Shown in pieces: positions 1 through 7,795 of a stretch of DNA of 14,670 bases. The stretch's first letter is position 1. Each line of letters begins with the position of its first letter. Both the position numbers and the translations under genes were made by a program. Origin of the DNA: Suillus spraguei (taxonomy: Eukaryota; Basidiomycota; Agaricomycetes; Boletales; Suillaceae); the NCBI GenBank assembly GCA_016800925.1, contig JABCPU010001147.1, forward strand, positions 1 to 14,670. Direction: 5' to 3'. Below the pieces are notes generated by a model. It was not told the DNA's origin. It ran no database searches and saw only the letters and a program-made list of their open reading frames with translations.

Positions 1-117
1 ATATCAGTTTCCCCAGTCTATCCTGAGTGAGGGGTTGTGAAGATCTCACAGCTCCCATATTTGACTGTCACTACAACTCATGCATTATATACCATTCTGC
101 TTCCCGTGATGAAGGCA
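1..117. other. Flank left of the hAT target site, no gene seen
   Basis: This short stretch precedes the hAT target duplication. I see no reading frame, RNA gene or repeat in it. It would be continuous with the sequence starting at 4034 before the hAT element inserted. Confidence 0.5.
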
Positions 118-125
118 CGTTCTGT
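118..125. repeat. hAT target-site duplication, left copy
   Basis: CGTTCTGT lies directly outside the left CAGTGTTC terminus and is repeated exactly at 4026-4033 outside the right terminus. Eight base pairs is the target duplication length of the hAT superfamily. Confidence 0.93.
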
Positions 126-192
126 CAGTGTTCGTCCGGTCGCCGAACGTTCACAAAAGTCAGTGAATGTCACCGGTGAACGTCACTATGTC
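126..192 (+). repeat. hAT left terminal and subterminal inverted repeat
   Basis: It starts CAGTGTTCGTCC. The perfectly shared terminal part is the first 8 bases, with further matches interrupted by substitutions. Subterminal GTTCAC/GTGAAC-type motifs recur here (AACGTTCAC, GGTGAACGTCAC) and at the other end, as expected for transposase-binding sites of hAT elements. That role is inferred from the family. Confidence 0.8.
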
Positions 193-311
193 GACAGGTA
201 ACGTGAACAGCTATGGTACCAGGAGTCCGAGAGAAAATATTATATATCGTATCTGATTGGCTAAGGCCCGCATCACCAGAAACTCGTCAGTCATTTTACT
301 CGTCCAAAATC

Positions 312-3300
312 TCATCTGGCGTGCGGAAATTCTGGGTCGTCAATACCATCGGCATCCAAATCCAACAGCTCGTATAACTCAACCTCCGCATCTAACCTCG
401 TATGGCTGTTTGGTAGAAGGATCCTAGCCAATCTTGAGCACGAGAAAAATCAAAGAGATCCTTGATAGGAATTTGCTGGAAGTCTACGGATTGTAGTTGC
501 CTCCGTAATCTCGGAGATGGTGAATGTCTCTTCATCCTCGACAGCTTGAATCAAGTGTGCAGCAATTTGCCGTATCCCTCTGTGCTCACGAACTTCATTG
601 CTCGTCTGCTGGGAATCATCACCAAAGGCATCTGTGTCACCCTCTGTAGGGTTAGCCTCAGTGGTATTCTGGCAGTAGCACCGTTTGAGACGCTTCTTGA
701 CGGAGCCTGCGCGAACATGTTCCTCGTGGAGGTACATCTTTAACTCTGCAAGTAGCATAAATTCTGAGTGGAAAGCCGATTTCGCCATTTCGTCAGGATT
801 GCGCCAAAGATACTGAAACATCAGGAAATTCACACATTCCTTGACGTGCCCTTATGCGGACTTATTTACACTTAACTGCCTTGGTGAAATTGAATCTACT
901 TGTCCAAAATTTCAATGTGAATGAATTCAGAAAAAAAAAGTTGAGATATATTAATATACATGTTTTATTGTATTTCGCACTCAAAAAATATAAGATATGC
1001 CAGGTGAATGATGTGAGAGAGAGCAAACAAGTTTTGAGATAAAGTGAGTTAAGCTGATTAAGTTAAATAAGTCCGCATAAGGCACGTCAAGGAATGTGTG
1101 AATTCCTGATGAAAGACGCTCGCATGAAGCAGAATTGGACAGATCGAAAGAATTCGCTGAGCAATTTTCTGGAGGGGCTTGATTTCGGAGCTGCTGTGTG
1201 AAAATCCATCCCAAATATCGAGAGGATCAACTGGTGTGCCCTATGGGTAGAAAATAGGTTAGATATTGAGGAATACAGCTCCGAGTCTAGTAAATATATT
1301 ACCTGTTCCTTTGCGCGAGATACTAAAATCTGTGTATATATATCGAGTGGCTGGAACTCGGGTGAACTTTCAAATAATTATCGAGATCTGTAAAAAGTTC
1401 GAGTGGTGGCACACCACCATAAAAACGCGTCCAGAGGCGACTGAAAAGGGACATCAGCCCGGCACGTGTTGTCAGGGGAATATTTTTGAATGGTTTGTCT
1501 TTGTAGAGTGGGTCACGATAACGGCGGCAATGAGACCTCTTGATCAATTTGAGCCCATCGACGCTTGGCACTCTCTAGGACCGCATTTCGAGCCACAAGA
1601 TCAGTTTCATCACCGACTTTCGAATAACGGTAATAAAGAAACCCAAACGAGATTGGAATATGTTCAGGTTTCGAGTGGGCAGCTTGGTGAATATTCGTCA
1701 TTAGCGCAATTGGTTCCAAATGATTTTTCCATCTAAATGGTAGTGCAATGTCAGTCAAAATTATGTTATGTTACAACGAGAATGTTCCTACCGAGCCATT
1801 GCATGCCAGAATGTTGGATTTTTTATTGTCATAATGGCAGCTGAGGTCTTTGCTCGTGAACGAGCATCACCTGTAGATCGTATCTCTGCTTCGTGCTTTG
1901 TTATCAATAGCTCTAGTGATGGCCGAACATCCAAAAGTCGTCGGTATGCTAAATATGTGATAACCATCGAGTGAGAACAGCGCGAATGATGCTCAATGTC
2001 TTTCCCATGGTTGACATTTGCAATTCACGAAGGAGTGCGAGAACGTAGGTTTTGCTACGAAGCCATGTAATTAACTCTTGTGCAAGGTCACCATACTGCC
2101 CATAGTCATCCTTGGCTTGAAGAGATCCCCCACAATAAGGTTAAACTGTGAATAGTAGATGAAGTTAGCTCACATACTATTCTCACATCGACAACCTACC
2201 TGGTGAGCTAGGCAGTCAGGTGTTACCAAGTGCGGAAATTTGGTGCGAAGTAGTCGTCGAGCCTTACGAGACTCTCCAGATGCATCAGTAGTGCATGCAA
2301 TAATAATGACTCCCCACTCGCTCTCGACTTGATTTATTGATTCGATAATCTGTTTGAGGAGTTCTTCGGCATTGCGCGAGTCACCAGATGCATCGTGAAC
2401 ATGGACAGCATGTAACTAGTAAGACAAAGCAGTTGGTTCAGCCACGAGATGGAAAAGCTCGTAAAACATCCACAGTGCTTACCTTTCGTTTTACAGTCAT
2501 CATAAAACCAATCAAATGATGGCTATTCTCGCCAGTCCAGCCATCACATTGCAGAGTTCCGACTGCACCACGACATTCTTCTTTTGCAGTGGCTTTGATA
2601 CTGCGGAGAACTTGAGGCATGACACGTTTTGTGAGAACCTTTGCTGATGGTACTTTTGCTCGAGGAATAAATCTATCACAAAGTTTCAACCACTCTGGAT
2701 TCTCAACCCATCGTAGCGGTAATCCTGCACTCGCAGTTACCCGCGCTAACCCTGTTTCCCAATCTGCCTGGTCAGCATCAGTCCAAGTCTGGCTGGTTGG
2801 CCAATGAGCTCCGACGAGCAGTGACAAGACAGACCCAGTAGTGACAGGCTGCGAAACAGAGCGATATGAACCTGAAGTCAGGCGCTGGCGCTTTGAGGGA
2901 AGCGAAAGGAGCGTGATGTCAGAAATTGCGGGACTGGGTGCACGAGAATCAAATGCCAGTGGGCTTGGTAAAGATAACAAGTCCGAAGAGCCATTAGCAT
3001 GCGGAGACGGCACTGAAAGACTCGGAATGAAGAGACCGAGAGCTGGTGGAGCAGAAGACGGAGGATATATTGAATGTGCAGCTGATGATGGTCCTGCGAT
3101 CTGAGGGGGATCTTCGTATAATTGAGGTATGGGCAGTGTAGCGTGCACTGCAGCCATGGGTTGTGTGACTTGATTGAAGCGAGCTGCAAGGTCAGCTCGC
3201 GCACGCGAACGAACACTTTCCGTATGTAGCTCGCAGTCTCGGATGTGCGTCAGGAGTGTTTTTGGACGACTGATGTGCCAAATTCGTTGTGGATCATGTT

Positions 3301-3602
3301 GGCCAGTAGCCCACACTACAATAGAAAGTGTTAGAAATAGATGGATGGTACAATTTAAGCTTACCTGCTCCTTAAATCGCATCCTCGTCTCGTACATGAT
3401 CCCGTGATCCAAATTGTACCTCGAGTTCATCATGAGCCCGTTCTGCCACAACATAATGCTTGAGTTGTCTGGTGCAGATTACCTTAGCCTTCTGCTGCAC
3501 CATCGATGCTGGGTCCAAACTCTCATAACCAGGATGTTCTGTAAATTCTGTCCACCCCCAACCCCGATTAGTACTGCGAGTCTTCCTTTTTCCGCTAGCC
3601 AT
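312..3602 (-). pseudogene. hAT transposase (BED finger and RNase H-like fold), six exons, inactivated
   Basis: The gene model, read on the minus strand, has exon 1 at 3602-3365, exon 2 at 3315-2483, exon 3 at 2415-2200, exon 4 at 2145-1792, exon 5 at 1732-1303 and exon 6 at 1240-312, the last split by the insertion at 819-1111. Introns are 49, 67, 54, 59 and 62 nt with GT/AG ends, and reading phase is kept across the junctions checked. The start MASGKRK was chosen because basic N-termini precede BED fingers. The C-terminal BED half reads LLTHIRDCELH; the N-terminal half shows ICTRQ, so one expected cysteine is missing. Catalytic residues can be seen: D in CDGWTG (exon 2), D in TTDASGES (exon 3) and E in SASCERL (exon 6). 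Exons 4 and 5 contain family-like text such as IVGDLFK and WKNHLEPIALM. Damage: TAA at 3374-3372 in exon 1 and one-base frame shifts in exon 4 (two), exon 5 and exon 6. The acidic C-terminus ends at TGA 314-312. Confidence 0.9.
819..1111. mobile_element. Miniature inverted-repeat element inserted in the hAT transposase
   Basis: A 293-bp element with near-perfect inverted ends about 48 bp long. The left end reads CATCAGGAAATTCACAC and continues through CCTTGACGTGCC to GCGGACTTATTTA. The right end on the other strand reads the same with single-base gaps (GGAATTC for GGAAATTC, GTGCCTT for GTGCCCTT). The interior is AT-rich and has no coding capacity. The flanks are AAA on both sides (816-818 and 1112-1114). 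It sits in exon 6 of the hAT transposase, directly after the SASCERL codons. Superfamily is unresolved: a 2-3 bp duplication excludes a hAT origin, and the ends match no family I recognise. Confidence 0.85.
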
Positions 3603-3952
3603 GAGACAACAGTTGCGGAATGGTGGTGAACAAGAGCTCAAGAATGAGTAGGCGACTGAGAGCCGCAACATGCCATATAGGTGAGGGACACGAGGTTCCT
3701 GCGTGGATTATTACAGTGTTAAGCCGTACATAATGATCAAGACACAAAACTCACCTTGATCAATAATGCTACCAGATGCAGCGAAGAAGGCGAGGTCGTG
3801 TGAGAGTGACGTTTTTTCATACATATGTAGCTAGACGTCGTCACTTGCGCGCTCGATAGAGTCGATACTATCATCTATACCGCGAGATATGAATCGAAAA
3901 GCATCAGTCAATTTCTAAATATAGAAGATACAAAGGACTCATGGCACCCGAC

Positions 3953-4025
3953 ACGTTCACAATCAAGTGAACGTTGCTGACGTTCATTGACTTTCCCACA
4001 CTTTGCGTTCAGTGAATGAACACTG
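3953..4025 (-). repeat. hAT right terminal and subterminal inverted repeat
   Basis: On the minus strand this end reads CAGTGTTCATTCACTGAACG, then the subterminal AAAGTCAATGAACGTCA. It is the partner of 126-192 and closes the element at base 4025. Confidence 0.8.
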
Positions 4026-4033
4026 CGTTCTGT
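4026..4033. repeat. hAT target-site duplication, right copy
   Basis: CGTTCTGT, identical in all eight positions to 118-125, immediately follows the right terminus. The perfect match suggests the hAT insertion is not extremely old. Confidence 0.93.
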
Positions 4034-5742
4034 AGGATAATACTCAAAATCGAACTCCTTCCGACTCGGTACAGGCATCGTAAATTTCTTCAGTTAAACA
4101 GAGTCGATATGGTTCATTAGTCTGCACTCGTTGCCGGCTTCACCTTAGCGTTGCCTCACTGAGTACGTTATCTTGAAGATTGTCATATGTGCTGACTCCA
4201 TACTTTTATACAGTTCGATTTGCCGATATGCCGCAACTTATTTTGAAGTCCAACCAATGTTTGTTCCGAACTGCACCTATTCACGCTATGGTCCTGTCAC
4301 ATGAATCACAAATCAGTCAGTTCTATGCCAGTCTGCGGCGACTCTGCACGCCGTGCTCACTGAGGTAGATCCGCAGCTGCTGGCGAGCATTACTATTAAT
4401 ATCACAACATTAGTGGTGAATGAATCTATCCTTCGGATTCCTTCCCTGAGCTCACTGAGCAGCCCTTACCCTCCAGGATATGCGACTCACTCAGGCTGCG
4501 CAGTGCTTCATTCCCGCTATGACAGTAGTTGGTGTTGTGTTTCTCACTGTGTATGTTGATCTTAATCGTCGACTGTGCCTTTAGTTGTTATCAAGTCATT
4601 GAACCCTTCACTGATATTCCTACTGTTATTTATGTTAATGATGAGTCGAGATTTCTCCATGCTATCGTCTTTTCTGCATGACTGTATTGTGCTGCGTTTT
4701 GTTTCCAATTATAATGGGGTCACCGTGGAGTTGACATCTGGTCCTGCGCGCATTCCTACTATCGACAGTTGGTATAATTCTTAACAGGCATTTTGACCGG
4801 TCTATCTAGCCTGAAGTATATTTATATTCCCACTGTCTTTTCTCCTTCCACCGCATCCCATATGGCTTTGAAGACAGCATGACAATCATGTGTGGTCTCA
4901 TTACGACGATCAATGTTATCACGACGGCTTGCAAACTCTGTCCGTATCTGTACTGACCCTTGTTACCCCCGTTGTGTGCAGAAGAGAGCAGAGATTCGTA
5001 CGAAGACTGCTGCTCTATGGAAAGCCAGACCACCGTGCTCTACTTCCAAGGCTTCCACTTCTCAGAACCTTCCTAGTAAGGTAAGTGCTTGCATTGGTTT
5101 CCGAACACCCTGTGCTAATGTGACATGTAAATTTATTCCTGCTACCATAAGGGAGTGGGTTATATCGTGTTTTACCACTGGGACATCATTCAAATCGATT
5201 GTCTTCCTGCGTCTGTTGCTCTTGTCCTTGAATGGTATTCTTCTCTCGTCTTCTTCGATTGCTCGTTCGCTCAGCCATTTGGGCCCAAGTTCGCGTTTCG
5301 CTGAAATCCCCATGGCCTCAGTGATTTATTGCCATGCTCTCACTACCGATGTTGAGTTCGAGGTCGCGTGAGGTGTCAATGTTATGTTTGGGATGAACTG
5401 CATTGCTACGCAACCACCATTTTGTGGGGAAGATGAGACTCCCATCTCCAATCCTCCATGCCTGGCCTTCAAGGTGGTGACAGTGTTTCACTGTCCTCAT
5501 TTTCTAGTACCTGCTCATTTCCTTCTGTGTTTCCAGAAACTCCGTGTATACTTAGTGGTAATGTCAATCACATTGAACTTGCTGCTAATGATGGTGAATT
5601 AGAATTATCTCAGTCTTCGTCCCTCGTCGGGGCAATTCTATTGTCTCGTAGACGTTCAGACTTGAACTTTACTGTCCATGTCATCTTTTTGGGCAGTGTC
5701 AATCAGGGGCCCCATAGGTTTTCAACTCAATATGAGTCGTCA
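4034..5742. other. 1.7-kb stretch with no recognised gene
   Basis: Only short plus-strand frames occur, up to 159 codons (4892-5371) and 98 codons (5458-5754), none resembling a family I know. The 159-codon frame runs through a GTAAGTGC donor-like site near 5083, so part of it could be exon and intron of a decayed gene. The 5458 frame is rich in Ser and hydrophobic residues, but I find no motif in it. No inverted repeats, RNA gene or long terminal repeat was seen. It may be relict host or transposon sequence; I cannot say which. Confidence 0.4.
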
Positions 5743-5760
5743 AGTGGAAGTTAAAGACTT

Positions 5761-5847
5761 TAGCCTGGCTAGTGTGGTTACCAGAATCTAAATCTGTTTC
5801 TCTTGGACTACGCAGGTTCGAAACCTGTGGAACTACAGTTTTTTTTT
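5761..5847 (+). other. tRNA-like unit 1 (CTA in the anticodon position)
   Basis: This is the most diverged copy at its 5' side and has the best A box, TGGCTAGTGTGG (5766-5777). The anticodon-arm-like hairpin is CAGA-ATCTAAA-TCTG (5782-5796), placing CTA at the anticodon position. The T arm is GCAGG-TTCGAAA-CCTGT (5812-5828). A nine-T run (5839-5847) follows, a plausible RNA polymerase III terminator. Confidence 0.55.
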
Positions 5848-5910
5848 ATCAGAATGCACTTTGACATTCATTCATGAACGGTTTCTTCAGAAGTTCACCG
5901 CAACTGATGT

Positions 5911-5995
5911 TAGTCAGGTGGTTGTCACAACAGAATCAAAATCTGTTTCTCTTGAACTGTGCAGGTTTGAAACCTGCTGACGACAAGGTTTTTTT
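5911..5995 (+). other. tRNA-like unit 2 (CAA in the anticodon position)
   Basis: The A-box-like TAGTCAGGTGG starts at 5911. A perfect 5-bp hairpin ACAGA/TCTGT encloses ATCAAAA (5930-5946), with T preceding CAA as at tRNA position 33. The T arm GCAGG-TTTGAAA-CCTGC lies at 5961-5977. TGACGAC and a seven-T run (5989-5995) follow. The A-to-B box distance is about 53 nt, within the range for type II tRNAs with a long variable arm. Confidence 0.6.
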
Positions 5996-6060
5996 CTATT
6001 GAAACACACCTTGACATTCACTCATGGATGGCTTCTTTAGAAATTCATCGTAACTGGTCT

Positions 6061-6144
6061 TAGCTAGGCGGTTGCCACAACAGAATCAAAATCTGTTTAT
6101 CTTGAACTGTGCGGGTTCAAAACCTGCCGATGACGAGGTTTTTT
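6061..6144 (+). other. tRNA-like unit 3 (CAA in the anticodon position)
   Basis: The same layout as unit 2: TAGCTAGGCGG (6061-6071), hairpin with ATCAAAA (6080-6096), T arm GCGGG-TTCAAAA-CCTGC from 6111, then a six-T run (6139-6144). Its downstream tail lacks roughly 29 bp present in the other units. Confidence 0.55.
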
Positions 6145-6181
6145 CTATCAGACACACTTTGATGTTCACCGTAGCTGGTGG

Positions 6182-6265
6182 TAGTCTGGTGGCTGTCACG
6201 ACAGAATCAAAATTTGTTTCCCTTGGACTGTGCAGGTTCGAAACCTGCTGATGACAAGGTATTTT
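6182..6265 (+). other. tRNA-like unit 4 (CAA in the anticodon position)
   Basis: TAGTCTGGTGG (6182-6192), hairpin ACAGA-ATCAAAA-TTTGT with one G-T pair (6201-6217), perfect T arm GCAGG-TTCGAAA-CCTGC (6232-6248), then TGATGAC. The terminator is weak here: the T-run is split to four Ts (6262-6265). Confidence 0.55.
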
Positions 6266-6329
6266 CTATCGGAACACACCTTGATATTCACCCGTGATGG
6301 TTTCTTTGGCAGTTCATTGTAACTGATCT

Positions 6330-6415
6330 TAGCCTGATGGTTACCACAACAGAATCAAAATCTGTTTCTCTTTCCTGTGCAGGTTCAAAACCTCCTCATG
6401 ACAGCAATTTTTTTT
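6330..6415 (+). other. tRNA-like unit 5 (CAA in the anticodon position)
   Basis: TAGCCTGATGG (6330-6340), hairpin ACAGA-ATCAAAA-TCTGT (6349-6365), T arm GCAGG-TTCAAAA-CCTCC (6379-6395) with a mismatch in the closing pair, then an eight-T run (6408-6415). The variable-arm region has lost bases compared with units 1-4. Confidence 0.5.
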
Positions 6416-6490
6416 ATCGGAACACACCTTGACATCCACTCATGGATGGTTTCCTTAGAGGTCCATCTTAACTGGTCTTAGCCCCTGTGC

Positions 6491-7197
6491 AAATTGTTGA
6501 TGCAACATTGATATTTACTCCATGGCGAGTTGTGCCTTCAGACACGTTCAAAACACTAATTATATTGTGCTCTGCGTAAACCCCCTCACTACCTTGATTG
6601 CAGTAGATCGCGTAGCCGGTGAAGCTTCCTTGGCATTACACTGCCTTGGATATCTATGAACTGACTCACAAACTTCAAACTCAGCCTCTGTTGGTTGTTG
6701 TTTCTTCGTGTATTCCTGAGCAGCTTCAAGGGGTTTGTACATTGATAAGTTCTCAGTCAAATCACAAGGCCTGCAGGCTCTGAGCTTCACAATTCTTTGT
6801 CTGTGGGACAGGTGTATTGGTTAATAATGTGCTCACACTGCTTCCCTTTGCCAATGTAACTGAACTGACAGCAAGATTGTATACCATGTGACCCATGTCT
6901 AAGATACTTATGTCTTATGCACGAACCTTTGAAGCTGTGCCAGAATTCATCACTATGCAGCTCAAGACACAGAGCTCTAGGGTTGGGGATTGGCATGAGT
7001 CCGACCATTACAAGTACACCTGGGTTGCCCAATTAGGGAGCCTTATTATACTGGACGATTATGTGCCTTGGCAACTCTTATTAGGCTTGCTTGCCTCAAA
7101 ACTCAACACCAGCATTAAATGCTGCCCCAAATTACCTATGGCCTTCACCTATTCGACCTATTTACCTATAGCTAGGGCAGGGCAGGTATTCAGAGTT
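6491..7197. other. Spacer with two adjoining minus-strand frames, no recognised gene
   Basis: Two short minus-strand frames nearly abut: 7032-6787 (81 codons, six Cys) and 6790-6560 (76 codons). They could be remnants of one coding region joined by an intron or broken by a shift, but I recognise no domain, and the frames may be chance. No terminal repeats, RNA gene or promoter could be supported in this stretch. Confidence 0.3.
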
Positions 7198-7199
7198 TA
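7198..7199. repeat. TA target duplication, left copy
   Basis: TA directly precedes CTGTAGAG, and TA directly follows CTCTACAG at 7574-7575. A duplicated TA is the insertion signature of the Tc1/mariner superfamily; on its own a dinucleotide is weak evidence. Confidence 0.6.
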
Positions 7200-7573
7200 C
7201 TGTAGAGTTACGATCATAACTTTGCATCCTTTCGGGTGTGACCATGTCACCCTTAGCTTCGCAGCTTCGTAGGCTCTTGTGACATGTGACCTATCTAAGT
7301 TAGCTTCGTCCTCAACTGATTCTATCCTATATTTTGTGAGCTTTGACAACTTTTTGACAAGCAAGTCATGGAGGCTCATTATATGCGATAGGCTGCAGAA
7401 ATCTGTGTTGAAAAGAGAAACAACAATTTTATGTTTTTTTTTTTTTTTTTTCTATTTTACCATATGTCACAAAATAGCTTCATGACCCCAAATTTGGTGT
7501 GACTGTCACTTCAAATAGCTTCAATTCGCCAGGGGGTGGGACGTGTGACGAAGTTGTGGTCGTAACTCTACAG
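7200..7573. mobile_element. Miniature inverted-repeat element, Tc1/mariner-like
   Basis: A 374-bp element. The left end reads CTGTAGAGTTACGATCATAAC and the right end, on the opposite strand, CTGTAGAGTTACGACCACAAC, which is 19 of 21 identical and followed by a shared TT. TA flanks it on both sides. The interior holds short GTGTGAC/GTCAC motifs near both ends and an 18-T tract (7434-7451), but no transposase. This is the pattern of a non-autonomous deletion derivative or MITE mobilised by a Tc1/mariner transposase encoded elsewhere. The superfamily call rests on the TA duplication and end structure only. Confidence 0.78.
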
Positions 7574-7575
7574 TA

Positions 7576-7795
7576 TTGGCAACATATGTAAGCTTCCCGC
7601 GCCCCTCCTGCCTGCACCTAGAAGGGTTATCCCCAAGTCTCTTTATTCTCATGCCCCTTACCCTCTTCCACATTGTCTGCTTAGCACTATTCGCTGGTTG
7701 CCGCCCCTCTGGGTACCAGGCCACCCTGCCAGGTACCTTCTGCTCACCTATTGAGGCAACCCCACCATATTAGCCCACCCCGATCAGCATCACCA
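7576..7795. other. Short C/T-rich spacer before the KDZ-like fragment
   Basis: Pyrimidine-rich sequence lies upstream of the presumed start codon at 7796. It could hold the promoter or 5' leader of the KDZ-like gene, but no TATA box or other site is distinct. Confidence 0.35.

Larger units (their letters stand above)
126..4025 (-). mobile_element. hAT DNA transposon, full length, degenerate
   Basis: A 3,900-bp element with both ends present. The left end reads CAGTGTTCGT inward and the right end, on the opposite strand, reads CAGTGTTCAT. A second inverted match lies just inside: AAAGTCAGTGAATGTCA on the left against AAAGTCAATGAACGTCA on the right. Both ends are flanked by the same 8-bp duplication. 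Inside is one minus-strand transposase gene with hAT hallmarks, interrupted by a 293-bp miniature element; without that insertion the element would be about 3.6 kb. The transposase is broken, so this copy is non-autonomous, but the ends look usable by a related transposase. Assignment to hAT is secure; the sub-lineage (the one common in mushroom genomes) is recalled from protein style. Confidence 0.93.
5743..6490 (+). repeat. Tandem array of tRNA-like units, five copies plus a truncated sixth
   Basis: Five head-to-tail copies of a unit of about 148 bp; the T-arm starts lie at about 5812, 5961, 6111, 6232 and 6379. The spacing of 121 between units 3 and 4 reflects a roughly 29-bp deletion in the tail of unit 3. 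Each unit has an A-box-like TAGYCWGGTGG, a stem-loop like an anticodon arm (ACAGA, loop ATCAAAA, TCTGT), a stem-loop like a TPsiC arm that doubles as a B box (GCAGG, loop TTCGAAA, CCTGC), then a T-run. A conserved tail follows (ACACACCTTGACATTCACTC, then TTTCTTTAGAAGTTCATCG). A sixth copy stops after about 20 bases of the unit start. No 7-bp acceptor stem can be formed, so these are tRNA-derived or tRNA-mimicking repeats rather than normal tRNA genes. Confidence 0.8.

Noticed and set aside
1266..1736. 156-codon plus-strand ORF
   Set aside because: It lies antisense to hAT transposase exon 5, whose minus-strand translation (WKNHLEPIALM and following) matches the family; the plus frame is a shadow.
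2438..3454. Single 338-codon minus-strand ORF as an intact gene
   Set aside because: It reads through two introns (3364-3316 and 2482-2416) and starts in the wrong frame for exon 1. Only its middle is hAT exon 2.
4180..4368. Small ORF of 62 codons as a gene
   Set aside because: There is no recognisable motif, conserved context or splice signal; lengths like this are expected by chance.
5911..5984. Functional tRNA-Leu(CAA) or tRNA-Ser gene
   Set aside because: The anticodon and T arms are convincing, but the bases 5' of the A box do not pair with TGACGAC to form an acceptor stem, and the D arm does not fold canonically.
5743..6490. CRISPR array
   Set aside because: The repeats are about 148 bp, diverged along their whole length and have no unique spacers; the host is a eukaryote. 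The internal hairpins fit tRNA arms instead.
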